From contig JBITNC010000001.1 of the NCBI GenBank assembly GCA_050084985.1, positions 81,158,001-81,222,000 on the forward strand: a stretch of DNA of 64,000 bases, written 5' to 3'. Positions 34,131-45,745 of the stretch are shown here, piece after piece. How positions within the stretch are numbered: position 1 is the stretch's first letter; each line of letters begins with the position of its first letter. The position numbers and the translations under genes were made by a program. Origin of the DNA: Nageia nagi (lineage: Eukaryota; Pinophyta). Below the pieces are notes generated by a model. The model was not told where the DNA came from, ran no database searches, and saw only the letters and a list, made by a program, of their open reading frames with translations.

Positions 34131-35560
34131 ATTAATTATGTGTTGGATGACACTCTTGTCATATGTCTTAAGATCATCATAAGTCTAGGTAATTACTTGG
34201 GAAAACTTATAGTAAATTTGATACATAACAATATTTTCTATATCAAAACACTTTGAACTAACTTTTATATACTCCTTGAGTTCTACTTCCAGCTCAACAT
34301 AATTCTCCTTTAGGATGGCCATAGACTTAGCCTTTTGGACATCTTCTAAATCAAATAGTCTTTCAAATGAGAGTAATCCTTTTGGTATAACATTAGTTTA
34401 TGAGTTGAATAACATTTGATTCTTGAAAATAATTAGATATTTTATGAATAAAAAAGTGTGAGCTAGTGCTTCATCAATGAGGAAGTTCATAATATGCTCA
34501 TCGAAGTTGAATACTTATCCAAAAGTTTGCAGCATTAGGTACTAAAGGCCTACATTGAACTTTGACTCCAAGAGCTCCTCTTTTATAATGAGCAAGATTA
34601 TAATGTGCCCTCTTCTAAATGTGCATCAACTATTTGGCTGTACCTTTTAGGAATAGATATAATAATTGATAGCCAAAATGACTCTAATAAATTCCACACT
34701 CTATTTTTAGTTCTTTAGATAATGATGTTTTGTACTAATCTAATTTTGATTTGCTTAATGACTATTTCGAATCATCCATAGATAATCAGGCACTTGATGC
34801 CTATACTGATTACTTTAGATAAACCTAAACATACTTCAGTAGTATTATTTTACAAGTCAAATATGAATTATAGGGATAATATTTTAGTATTTCCCTTAGA
34901 GATTTGAACACCACTCTAGCTCCACATCTAGGTGTACATGAGGATCCATCAAAATACATTGTCCATGTCTCATGTTCTTTATAGTAGTGATTGATATTGG
35001 CTAAGTTTTTTGATATAAATCATAATTTCCCATACCATTCATCTATGATCTAATAATTAAATCATTTACTAAAAGAACTTCAGTTATTAGTAGTGATTCC
35101 TTAGTGTGTCCTTTTAAATACTTCCACTAGTTATGGATCATTCATACAATTTTGTTCAATGATCCTTTTGAGATGGATAGTTTTTGGTGCCTTATTTAGA
35201 ATTTTTACCTAATTATTTTGGAAAGAAAGAAGAAGGTGATATAGTCTAAAACTAAGTATCCTCCAATTTAACAGTAAATTCTCTAGAAAGACATATTTTG
35301 AATAAAGGTGAAGATCAACTACAATAATATCTTAGACAACACAATATCAAGGAAAGCATTCAAAGTTATTTGAACTTCTTTGACACTACCAACTACATCT
35401 ACTGAGGAAGAATCTAATTGTATGACACCCATCAATACATCTTGTAATATATAGCTTCATTTCATCTATAAACTTTAGGTATTATAGTTATTATAGCTCC
35501 CAATATCAATCATATAGTTCTTCACTACCAACCTTTAGTCTTAGAGATAAATAGAAAGTT
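34131..35560 (-). pseudogene. Gypsy-2 extra RNase-H-like domain and possible protease region
   Basis: At 34921-34980 the minus strand reads HETWTMYFDGSSCTPRCGAR. This is the first strand of an RNase H fold (W..YFDGS...GAG), upstream of reverse transcriptase. 34131-34250 reads DLKTYDKSVIQHIINLE, the segment that normally joins to reverse transcriptase. Around 35240-35560 a protease would be expected; the reading VVKNYMIDIGS near 35500 is suggestive only. Heavily broken. Confidence 0.6.
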
Positions 35561-36974
35561 GGGGGTATTGTTACTACCTATTGAAGCTAGAGGGACATCT
35601 TCAAACATTAGATAGATAGGATTCTCTTCATTTACCCTTTTTTACTATTTTTTAGCTTCAAATCTTCTTGCAAAAGATCTAATCAACTTGGTATCTTTAA
35701 TGCATCAAACATGGTCATCCTAGAAGGAGTTTTTCTTTAATTCTTTCATAATATTGTATGAAGCATATGGGATGAACTTTACTTGGTTCTATGTGTTGAC
35801 TGTTTTGAAATGTTGAGTAGTATTTTCTTTATGATAATAAATAATGAAAGGATATCTCAATGTACTAGGTCTCTCCTTATTAAGGACTTCTTTTCTAATT
35901 GCAACAGGGTTTATTTCAACAGGGAATTAGTACCCCTATTTTGATGGAAAAGTACTTGGATTTAATGGAACTTGATGTTTTGGTTCTAAGGTTGAGTAAG
36001 GGAGCCTTAGTTTCTTAGGTTAGGTTGTACTTGAGTGGAACTCATATTGCTAAGTGGCTTGGGGTTATTTGGAACTATTGAAGAAGTTGCTCTAGTTTGA
36101 ACTATAATTTGGTTATTCTCTAGTATATCCTAAAAGTCAAAAGTTTCATCATTATGAGATTAGCAATAAGATTGATGTAGGTTCCACCATTTGGTCAAAA
36201 TGTAAGCCCAAGTACTGATGTTGATACATGCATATGAATCTAGAAAATGAAGAGCTAAACATGGTGGCACCATTTTGTAATACTCAACAACACTATTGGT
36301 AGAACTAGTCATAACAACATTTTCAATTATTTTGGGAGGATTTATCTATTTTGGTTGGTTGACCTTGGGCTGGAATCTTATTTGATACTGAAATTATCAT
36401 ATCTTTTTAATTAAAACCATGATTTTGCCTTTCTTTAGAATGAGCTTATTGGTTAGATTCTAATAGTTACCTCCAACTACCTTATTCGTTTCTCTTCTTG
36501 AGATTTAAGTTTAGCATCAGTACTTATGGATCAAGAGTAGGTAATACTGGTAACTATTTTGGATAATAGGTTTAGAGGAGGTGGTAAGGCCATAACTCCA
36601 TGAGTGACTTATTTATGGAGCCTATTTAGGAGGAAATTTGAAAATAAAGCATGATTTTTCTAGGTTGCATTTTACTAGAGGACACCAGGGTATGCTTATG
36701 ATTTTTGCTATTTGGTAAACATGTGGGAATGTATCTCCTAATATAAGATGAGCATATTGAGGTTAGGAAGGAAGGATTTCCTATAATACACTAAACTTGT
36801 GCATTTGCTAGTCTAATAATTACTTATGGATTTCCATATTCTTTCAAATATATATTGAAATCATTAATGGATTCATGAGAATGTTTTTGATACATGCTAT
36901 AAGGGTAATGAATGTGCTATCATCACCATCTACAACAAAGCTTTTAATTAAACCTAACATAACTCTCCCATAAT
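35561..36974 (-). other. Gypsy-2 gag/pol junction, decayed
   Basis: Inside the element between gag and the RNase-H-like domain. No motif, including a zinc knuckle, could be recognised with confidence. Confidence 0.45.
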
Positions 36975-37286
36975 TTATAGATTGAAGGTAAGAGTTCTAA
37001 ACCACTTGACTACTTTACCTTTAAAAGAGTGTGATAGTAATCTAGTCATCATGGTTTCATTAGTAATATCAAAGCTGAACCAAAAAGATATGTCTTGATA
37101 ATGTTCATATGGTATCTTTCTAGAGCCATCATATTTGGGCAAGACTTTGAAAGCTGCTTGAGGTATAGGAGGTGAATTAATAGTAACAACGAAAGGATGA
37201 CTATTATTCTGGAAAAAAATTTTTGGTTGAGTCATACTTGAGAATGGGTAGGAGATGAATGATTTTAAGGGGATGAGTAAATACAA
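36975..37286 (-). pseudogene. Gypsy-2 gag fragment
   Basis: Reads AAFKVLPKYDGSRKIPYEHY, then SHSFKGKVVKWFRTL. This is the capsid-like pattern of retrotransposon gag (F...Y.G..P......F......L...W...L). A stop after FNL ends the frame; decayed gag continues to about 36600. Confidence 0.65.
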
Positions 37287-37616
37287 CTAATAGTGGGATT
37301 GCCCTTATGGGGACCAAAGGAGATACAACCTAAAAATCCTTCACTTAGTCCTCCTATGAGGAACTAATATCTTTTGAAATCTAGGCTATCTAAGGGAATT
37401 TTTGGTACTACTTCTAGTTAGTCTACATTCTAAAGGTGCTAGGTTTTAAAACATTAACTAGTTGATAGCAAAGTCACAATAAGGTTAAAATAACCTTATA
37501 ATATTGAAGGATTTAATTGATAGCCCACTAGATGAGGCTATTAGGCCTAACTACACTCAGTAAATATGGAATTTAGTCATTAGTCCCATTATGCATGCCA
37601 AAAATGAACTGGCTAC

Positions 37617-39400
37617 TATTGGTTGGTATAACATAACCTAAAGGGTTTGTTTGGTTGTGTTCTCCACTACCCATAATGGTAGGTTCCTTGAAAGATCAAA
37701 AGGTGGTGGGGATGTGCTCGTGTTGGTTTTCTATCAATCTCTAGTTTATAGGTTGGTTCCTTATCTATATTTAAGGTTAAAAGTAATTGGAAATAAATGA
37801 AAGGATAAAGAGTTATATGGAAGAGACAAGTAAATAAAAAGAGCTATAAAAAAGAAATATAAAACTTGAGCATTCATACATAGGAAGCAATCCATGGCCA
37901 AGATCAAGAATAGCAAGTTATCTCACACTTGGGATCTTGCAATAAATAAGCCATAATTCGAAGAAAATATTTCACACATAACATTCATAAAAGTAATAAA
38001 TAGCAATTTTTATTGCAAGAGGGCAAAGCATTATCTATTTGTATTATCATATGTGAATGTATCTTACAAATTTGGGTAAATTTGCTAGAATATTTGACCC
38101 TTTTGATCTTAAAAGTTAGTATTTATAATCCTTCCACCCTTATTGGGTGGTTGTTTTGAATAATATACATAATTTCTCACATTGAATGAAGTAACTAAAA
38201 TAGCACTATTTACAATAAATACTACAACTATGTTAGATTATACAGTGAATAAATACCATCATCATGACTATCTAGGAATTTACAATTTCTAAATAGTCAT
38301 GTCCAAAGAGCACAATCCTTCTAACATGTCATTGAATGCTCCTTCTTTGACCCTTGTAGTTGATTAATGATGTCATTATAGCTATTTATATAATTATTTA
38401 TTTACAAATTGATTTGTACAATTTGGTACTATGCTTTGTAAGCTGCTATCTACTTCTCTGCAACCTTTATGATCTCTACTATAATGTAATAATAAAGTAA
38501 TGGTGGTTGGTAAAATTATATCAACTTGGTTTGAGAAGAAACTACCATTGTTGTGTAGAAATGAGTTTGTGTTGACACATTAATAGGGCCTTAAGTGTCA
38601 AACACTTAAGATAAAATGGACCTAGGGTGTTCTTTCTTATGCATTACTCTTACCTTTGCTTGGTGGGTTCTATTTTTTTATCTAGGCTTGTTGATGATCT
38701 AGCTCTTTGAGATCATTGATTTTAATAAAAATTATGACACCATCACTCAGAATTGATAGGTTTATTTGATGTATTCATAAATCTTCATCTCCATTACATG
38801 TTATGGGACCCTTTAATTTAATCAAAAACTATAACATCATCATTTAGAATTGATGAGCTCTATTTGATGTCTTCATATATCTTCAACCACCATTACTTAT
38901 TCTAAGACTCACTAATTTTAGTCAAAAATTATGACATCATCACTTAGAATTAGTAGGCTCTATTTAATGTCTTCATAAATCTTCACCTACCATTGCTTAT
39001 TTTGAGGAGCCTCTAATTTCAATCAAAAACTATGATGTCATCACTTAAATCGATGAGCTCTATTTATATCTTCATAAATTTCACCCACCATTGATTTATT
39101 TTGGTACCTATCATTTTAGTAAAAAATTATGATATCATCACTTAGAATCGATGGGCTCTATTATATGTTTGGATCTGAATTTATACAACTCTTTGGACAC
39201 TTGTATTAATAATTCTTGGACACTCTAAGGGAATGAAGTATAACTCCTAAACACTCTAAGGAAAGGAATATAACTCTCAAACACTTTTATTTACAATTCT
39301 TGAGCACTCTAAGAGAAAGAAATGAGAATAAAGGAATTGATAAGAATAAAAGAATAATTTTGTATTACCTAGATTTAGAGGGTAATTTTGAAAGAATACA
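37617..39400 (-). repeat. Gypsy-2 5' LTR
   Basis: Starts TATTGGTTGGTATAACATAACC and ends GAAAGAATACA before the target duplication CTTAC. On the element strand it begins TGTATTC. It contains the 100-bp repeat array at about 38700-39170. No standard PBS was recognised next to it. Confidence 0.85.
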
Positions 39401-39405
39401 CTTAC

Positions 39406-40140
39406 CTCCTTTTACTAATTCATGGAAATACTCCACCAATTTTATGAAGTATTTTATAGTGTAATGATAAACTTATAACCATATCTTAAACTAATTTACC
39501 AATAAAATCAAATACCCAAATAGAAAAAGACCAAGGATAAAAATAGAGTGCAATCATAACAAGGAGAAGGTTGAAGCTTAGCATTCTTTTGACATTGCTC
39601 ACATTTGTTAACAGACAATTTCATAATTTTCAAGCATAAATAGACCAATAATAACCTATTACAATAAATTTTTGATAAATAAATTTAGTATTAAAGTGTC
39701 CACCACATTCACTATCATAAGCTTGAATAAAGGGCCATTTCTAATTCATGCCTCATTAAACATCTAAGAAGAGCATCCTCAAAATACCTTTCATATAATA
39801 TATCACCAATGATGACATACTTTGTAGCTAGCTTTTTTAAAGTCTAATTCTAATGTTATGATCAAAGGCAGTAACAATTGCTCCATCTTTAAGATAATAA
39901 AAAATATAATGATATCATTCACACACATTGATATAAGTAGCTAAAAAATATTGATCTTCAACAAAATAGTCATGAAATGGATTACCTATATTTTTTATTA
40001 TTAAAATTGTTTTCTTATCTTGTATGATAATAGGAGCAATGAAAGTGGTACTAGCCATAGCATATAAAGGAATCTAATGTATCATTTTTGAATTCCTTTC
40101 GATGGTTTTCTTTTAGGAAAATCTAATTCCCTCCAATAGA
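39406..40140 (-). pseudogene. Gypsy-3 integrase, N-terminal half and pol linker
   Basis: Minus strand reads ECGGHFNTKFIYQKFI with GYYW (about 39640-39715, zinc-module equivalent) and the Cys-containing segment near 39590. Further on come WVFDFIGKL and YKFIITL with FIKLVE (39425-39530), the first strands of the integrase core. Reading stops at 39405, where Gypsy-2 is inserted, and resumes at 26321. The 39985-40140 part is also the left edge of the tandem duplication. Frames change several times. Confidence 0.7.
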
Positions 40141-40184
40141 TACTCATCATCTTTCACATACCAAATTTTTTACTTTGTAAGAAT

Positions 40185-41494
40185 ATGATTAAGCACCAAA
40201 TGCTCAAAGATATGATCCTTAGACTATATCAAATATGATTTTGTACTCCTTTATGGATGCCCATACCTCTCTCTAAATTTTTGGGTGCTTCATTTATATT
40301 TTGTTGACTCCTTTGAGTAGATTTGTAATCCGTTAGTTCTCATGGAGTCTTCTACACTCCACTTTCTTCTTGTATAAATAGGAACTTCATTTTCCATTAT
40401 AAAAAAGATAATGCCAATTAATGTAATGTTATAATACCATTTTTTTGGCTAAAATATAAATAATTTATATTTACTCTACAATACTTTGTAGCTATGTGGC
40501 ATATTTTCTCTTTTCAAAGCTTGTATGCATGAGAAACACTTACATATATTCATAGCAATCTTCTGTCTCTAATCCAAGTTAATATTTTTTTATTTGGAAT
40601 CATTTTACTTCATGGGTACTTGTTTTTATTCCCATATTTGAGCAAATAGTTTTGATATTTTATGATTGTGTCAAACTACCTTTTCCTAGATCAATTTGAT
40701 TTCAAGGGTATATCTTTCTATCTAGATCTCCATTTCATATGATTCCTTCTTGGTCTGATAGTTGGTTTCAATAATTTTCTAACCATATATTATACCATCA
40801 TTGTTAGTAGAATATACTTAGAAATCCTAAAATACAAAACATATCTTTTTATAGTCTTGCATAGTGAACTCTTGAAATCTTCTTACTTTGAGCTCATATT
40901 TGAACCCTTTGGATTTATTTAAATTACTATGTATCTTCACCTTTGGATAGATATTTTTATTCTAATCAATTTGATTGGTCATAGTGCTAGGTTTGGTTTA
41001 AAACTATATAAGTTATGGGCTCCCAACATTTTGTTTCCCTTGTTGATATCATTGCATTCTGAACTATGGATTATGTGCTTGCTCTTCTTGTTTGCACTTC
41101 ATATCTACTTGTTGATATCATCATCCTTTGGACTATAGATTCTTATATATTGATTTTACCAAATATCTAACATATCCTAGCACTCCAAAAACTACTAGAA
41201 CTTAAACACTTCAAAATTACATAAGTTTCTATTTTTTATAGAATTGTATTTTTGATACTTTCAATTTTCTCTAATATTTGATTTTTTTGGAGTCTTGATA
41301 ATACATAGCTGATCAAATCTACCAAAATTCCAATAGTTTTATGTTACACTATCTAACATAGTTGTCTTCCCTCTAAAATCTTCAATGTTTGATTTTCCTA
41401 GAGTTCCATCTAATCTTGTACCATCAAAAACTTCTAAAACTATAACCATTTTAATGGTACCAAATCTTGGAGCATTAAGCCTCCAAAAACTTCA
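40185..41494 (+). repeat. Copia 5' LTR region (start approximate)
   Basis: Ends AAACTTCA two bases before the PBS. It carries a TATA box, TATAAATA at 40373-40380, followed by GGAACTTCATTT. The 5' border is not fixed because no 3' LTR lies in the window. Frames inside are without resemblance. Unit 2 equivalent: about 45950-47270, TATA at 46146-46153. Confidence 0.6.
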
Positions 41495-41496
41495 TT

Positions 41497-41508
41497 TGGT
41501 ATCAAAGC
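41497..41508 (+). other. Copia primer-binding site, unit 1
   Basis: TGGTATCAAAGC matches the tRNA-iMet site TGGTATCAGAGC with one change. The unit 2 copy is at 47273-47284. Confidence 0.8.
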
Positions 41509-41578
41509 TCTTATTTTGAGCTTATTTGATCCAAAATTCTTTAATTAGTATTAGAGAATACCTAGTCTATTGTGTTAA

Positions 41579-42480
41579 ATGGATCCAAAGAATGAAATTC
41601 TTTATAGTTGTAGATCCTTATGTTTAGTGGAGAACACTATTAATATTAGAGCATCTGGATGCAAATCTTTCTAATCTCACAAGATTTGTAGATTCTTCTT
41701 TCTCAGGTATATGTTGTACCTAATATTGCAACCTTTGCTACACTTATAATAGATGAAAGAAAGAAGCTCTTGGAGACCAAAAAGAAAGATGTCAAATTTT
41801 TGTTTGCTATACAAAGAAAGATAGATGTTATCATCTTCCATAATATTGTAGAATAAAAATTCTTGAATTTTGTATGAGATACTATTGAGAGTGCTTACAA
41901 GGAATCAACCAAAGTCAAAGTAGCCAAGCTATAAGTTTTACATAGGGAGTTTGAATCTCTTCAAATGGGAGATGCTAAGACTATTGAACTCTTTATGAAC
42001 AAAGTTCATATTTTGGTGAATGCACTTCATTCACATGATGAGTAGATTGATGATACCCATATTGTTGAGAAGGTTTTAAGAAACCTTCCTCAAAATTTTG
42101 ATCCTCTCAGCATTACTATTGAGGATTCCAAGGACTTAACTCAACTCACTCTTCCAAAACTACTTGGTAGCTTATAGACATATGAGAACAAAATCTAAGA
42201 TATATTTGAGAACTTGGACCAAGCATTCCAAGGAAAACTTTGGATAAATGATCAATATTCTTCTTCCTCTAGTTTAGAATCTGCTTCAAGAGATCATGGT
42301 AGAGGTCATGATGGTAACTGCTATGGAAAGGATGATAATGGTAGAGAAAGATGATGATTAGCTAGTATAATCTAGAGCTCCAAACCCTAATATTATGACT
42401 TATATGGAAAATATGGTCACTTAGAGCAATATTGCTATCTAAAGAAGTAGCAAAAATCAAACTATAGTGATGAGCAAAAT
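41579..42480 (+). pseudogene. Copia gag, unit 1
   Basis: Reads ESAYKESTKVKVAKL, HREFESLQMGDAKTIELFM, VEKVLRNLPQNFDPLSITIE and DSKDLTQLTLPKLLGSL (41890-42176). This is the UBN2-type gag of plant copia elements. The zinc knuckle near 42395-42450 reads YYDLYGKYGHLEQYCY, so the first two Cys ligands of CxxC are lost. Several stops. Confidence 0.85.
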
Positions 42481-43589
42481 AATGTTAGTAATGTATTCCT
42501 CACGTATAATAACTTTAAAGTTATTGATGACCATATTTGGTATCTAGATAGTGGGTGCTCAAATCATATGATAGGGAACAAAAATTAGTTTACTCAAATT
42601 GAAGAAAATGCTTCCAACAAAGTCCATTTTGGTGACAATAATCAAGTTGATATTGTCAATAAAGGTTTTATTACATTTAAAGTAAAATCTAGTAAAATCC
42701 TATATATGCATGATACTTTGTATGTTCCCAACCTGAAGCATAATATCCTTAGCATTGGTGATATGTGCTTAAAACACCAAATTTAGTCTTCCAAAGAATA
42801 ATTGAATCATCACCAATGAGACTAATTGATAAGTAATTACAAAAGTTCTCATGTTTGAGAATCACATGTATATGCTAAAGATGCAACATTTGGTAGTCAA
42901 ATGCCTAAAATCCACCACTAACCCTACTTGGTTGTGGCACTAGAGATGTGGCCACATCAATTTCAACTCACTTCATAGATTGCCTAAGCTTATGAGAGGT
43001 ATTCCAACCTTCTCACTACCATATGAAAATTTGTGTGAGAGCTGCATTTCTAGGAAATAACATAAAAAACAATTTTCTCCCACCCACACCACCTAAAGAC
43101 ACCTTTGGAGTTGGTGCATACTGATATTTATGACCTATGTAGACTCCCACCTTTGCTAAATGTTGGTATATTCTTATCTTTATTGATGATTATTCCTAGA
43201 TGAGTTGTATTTATTGTAGGCCAAGTCAAATGCTTTTGAAACTTTTGTTAAGTTCAAAGGACTTATAGAGAACCAATTTGGATATCACATCAAGAAGTTT
43301 CAAATTTATCATGATGGTGAATTTACTTCTAATGAGTTCAAATAATTCTATCAAAAACATGGGATCAAGCACACAACTACCTACAATCCATAGCAAAATG
43401 AAGTGGCTAAGAGGAAGAACTAGACAATCATTGTGATGGCCTAAAGCATGCTTAAGGAGATGGGCATAGACAAAAAATTATAGTGGTAAGCTATACATAC
43501 TATTATCTATGTATTGAATCACTTCCCTACCAAGTTCATGCAACATTCAACCCCCTATGAGGTTTGGTTTGGCCAAAAACCCAATCTCT
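42481..43589 (+). pseudogene. Copia protease and integrase, unit 1
   Basis: Protease: IWYLDSGCSNHMIGNKN (42535-42585) with the D-S-G active site intact, then KILYMHDTLYVPNLKHNIL. Integrase: LWH.RCGHINFNSLHRL and NLCESCISRK (zinc module), LELVHTDIYDLC (first Asp) and FQIYHDGEFTSNEFK (second Asp). Near 43390 QNEVAKRKN follows, where the usual third motif is NGVAERKN, so the catalytic Glu is Lys. It stops at GQKPNLS, cut by the CACTA at 43590. Confidence 0.87.
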
Positions 43590-45745
43590 CACTACTACAT
43601 TTTAGTCATTTTGTGTCATTTAATGTGTCAAAAATTTGTTCTTTTATACTATGATGCTTTAAACATAATGAATTATTAAGTTACGTTAAAACATTTTTTT
43701 GTGTATTTGACTCCTTGATCGATGCATTACATGACACATTATCTGACACATGGGTGACATATTTTATATGTATTTTTTTACTCTTTAAGTGATGCATTTC
43801 TTAACTCTTTAATTAATATTTAATCATGAAAATATTGACCACCACAAGCATCTATATATAGTTTCATATTTTGAATGATTACATATATATGGATTAATTG
43901 ATTGAACATGTTAAACATAAAAGTACAAATTGGAAGTAATCTACAAATTACAAAATATTTAAAAAAATACTATAATTCAAATTCATATGCAAGTCAACCT
44001 CAAACCACTAAAGATATCAACATATATAATGTTTTATTACTCAAATTTATATATAATATTTTAATCACCATTATTATCATTTTTATCAAGAATATGTACA
44101 ACATGTTTCCCTCTTGGATCACAATCAATTACAAACAACATCTTTTCATCTAGTACATCTGGATAAAAAATATTTGACTACAATGTTGTGGTAAAACATA
44201 TGGCTCTTTTTCTTGAGGTGAATATCATGTAGAGTTGATTGCATAATAACTGCTAGGTATGTCATGCAATATTGATCTTCTATTTACAAATCCTTCAAAC
44301 CATTTACATTTGAATGCTACACATTTAAATGATATAAAATTCAATTATATGATTTCTTGAATTTTCCCAACATATTGTATTTTTCCTTCTATCAAGTTTG
44401 TATCTTTTGTACTTGCATGACTTGCTTGATCAAAATCAACCATCACTCTACTGTCAAAGGTCATTATATTAATATCTTTCTTTTCAATTCTGAAGTGTTG
44501 ATTGTATGCCTATATTATAGGAAAAGATAATGCTTGCACATATTTTTATGTAAATGTTATATTGGTGCAAGTATTATATATATTAATAATATTATATTAT
44601 AAAAAAAAAACTAAACTTAGGTCCATGAGAATTAACAAATAATTACCTCATAATTACATCCATTAGCTATATTTAAAGCATCTTCATAGATTTTTTCTTT
44701 TGCACCTTCAACTAATTTCTCCTCAATTGCTTGCTTTTATCCATGATCTTGGACACTCTTTTGGCCAATTTTTATCTCTTAAATGTGGAGGTATAGTTTT
44801 ACTCCTTGGATGTTCACTACGGAACAACATATGTTGTGCTGGAATTGCACTTCTTTTACTTTCATACATTTCAATCCATTCTTTACAACATTCCATATTC
44901 ATCATGATAAAATGGTTTATATATTCATATATGTCATGATCTATAATTTGTTTCAATACATAAAATGAACTTGTTAGTAATTATTGATTAAATTAAGTCA
45001 AAATTATATGTATATAGTACTTATTATAAATTACTATTATCTAAAATGTAGTTATAAGTACCTTTATTAAGAGCATATGATCTCCTGTTTGTTTCTAAAA
45101 CCTTCCCTTCTAATTTATCATTATTGTTGTCTAGTTGTAACCATATCATTAGAGCTAAATCATGAATTTGAGATAGAAAATCATTTACATAAAAAAAGAC
45201 TATTGCATAATATATCCCTCACACATGCATCCTCTGGTCTTGACTTCTATCTAACAAATCCTTTAAGTACTTTAAAAAATCTTTCCATAGAAAACATGCT
45301 TCTAGTACTTATAACACTTGCTATTTCAATATCATCTACTAGGTGGATTAATAGATTAACTTGTATATCCATAAAAGCAATAGGCATTTCTTTTTCAAAT
45401 TTATAGATAATTTCCATAATTTCTCTTTGCCATCTAGGGATTTCATTAACAAGTGTTTCCTTTTAAGTCAACCACCTAGTTATGAAAATATAATTAATAT
45501 CATAATATATATTTAAATTATATTGAAATATATAAAACAACAATAAATTGACTATTTATATTTAAGGGAACAATATCATAAATAGCATGAAATACCTTAG
45601 AAATAATGATAGTTGACCAATTGCATATCTTAAATCAATAGGTAAAGTCTCACATCCACAAATTGCAAGTGGCAAAATAATCTATAGCAAAATTTATATT
45701 AATCAAAATATAGATGAATAAAATATATATAAATATAAATGTACC
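43590..45745. mobile_element. CACTA left end, unit 1 partial copy
   Basis: Starts CACTACTACATTTT with copia sequence on its left, like 49363. It contains terminal DNA and the 3' part of the transposase gene on the minus strand, then ends abruptly at the duplication junction. It cannot be mobile alone because the right end is missing. Confidence 0.9.
44640..45475 (-). pseudogene. CACTA transposase C-terminal part (DUF4218), unit 1
   Basis: Minus strand of about 45120-45470 reads EIPRWQREIMEIIYKFEKE and QVNLLIHLVDDIEIASVI, then MFSMERFFKVLKG with LNHEF/IHDL-type surroundings. The C-terminal exon 44956-44723 reads MECCKEWIEMYESKRSAIPA, FRSEHPRSKTIPPHLRD and KNWPKECPRSWIKASN. Same as the unit 2 gene but truncated upstream by the duplication junction. 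Confidence 0.8.

Larger units (their letters stand above)
26322..39400 (-). mobile_element. Gypsy-2: 13-kb Tat-like Ty3/gypsy element nested in Gypsy-3 integrase
   Basis: LTRs at 26322-~27955 and 37617-39400 share the start TATTG...CATAACCT.AAAGGGTTT and internal 100-bp repeats. The 5-mer CTTAC precedes (26317-26321) and follows (39401-39405) the element. The host integrase reading is interrupted exactly there. Minus-strand order: gag, RNase-H-like domain, reverse transcriptase, RNase H, integrase, accessory ORF. The left LTR lacks its inner end: accessory ORF and LTR are fused near 27955, which implies an internal deletion. All ORFs are broken. Confidence 0.85.
40150..43589 (+). mobile_element. 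Ty1/copia element, unit 1 copy (interrupted)
   Basis: 5' LTR-like region to about 41494, PBS at 41497-41508, gag, protease, and integrase up to 43589, where the CACTA begins. Reverse transcriptase and 3' LTR are absent from this copy because the duplication breakpoint lies in the CACTA. Confidence 0.85.
39985..45745. repeat. Large tandem duplication, unit 1 (~5.76 kb)
   Basis: Near-identical to 45746-51512, with small substitutions and indels throughout (offset between copies 5759 to 5776). It includes the Gypsy-3 edge, the copia 5' part and the left 2.2 kb of the CACTA element. The junction at about 45745 joins CACTA sequence to Gypsy-3 sequence, which only a duplication explains. Confidence 0.92.
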
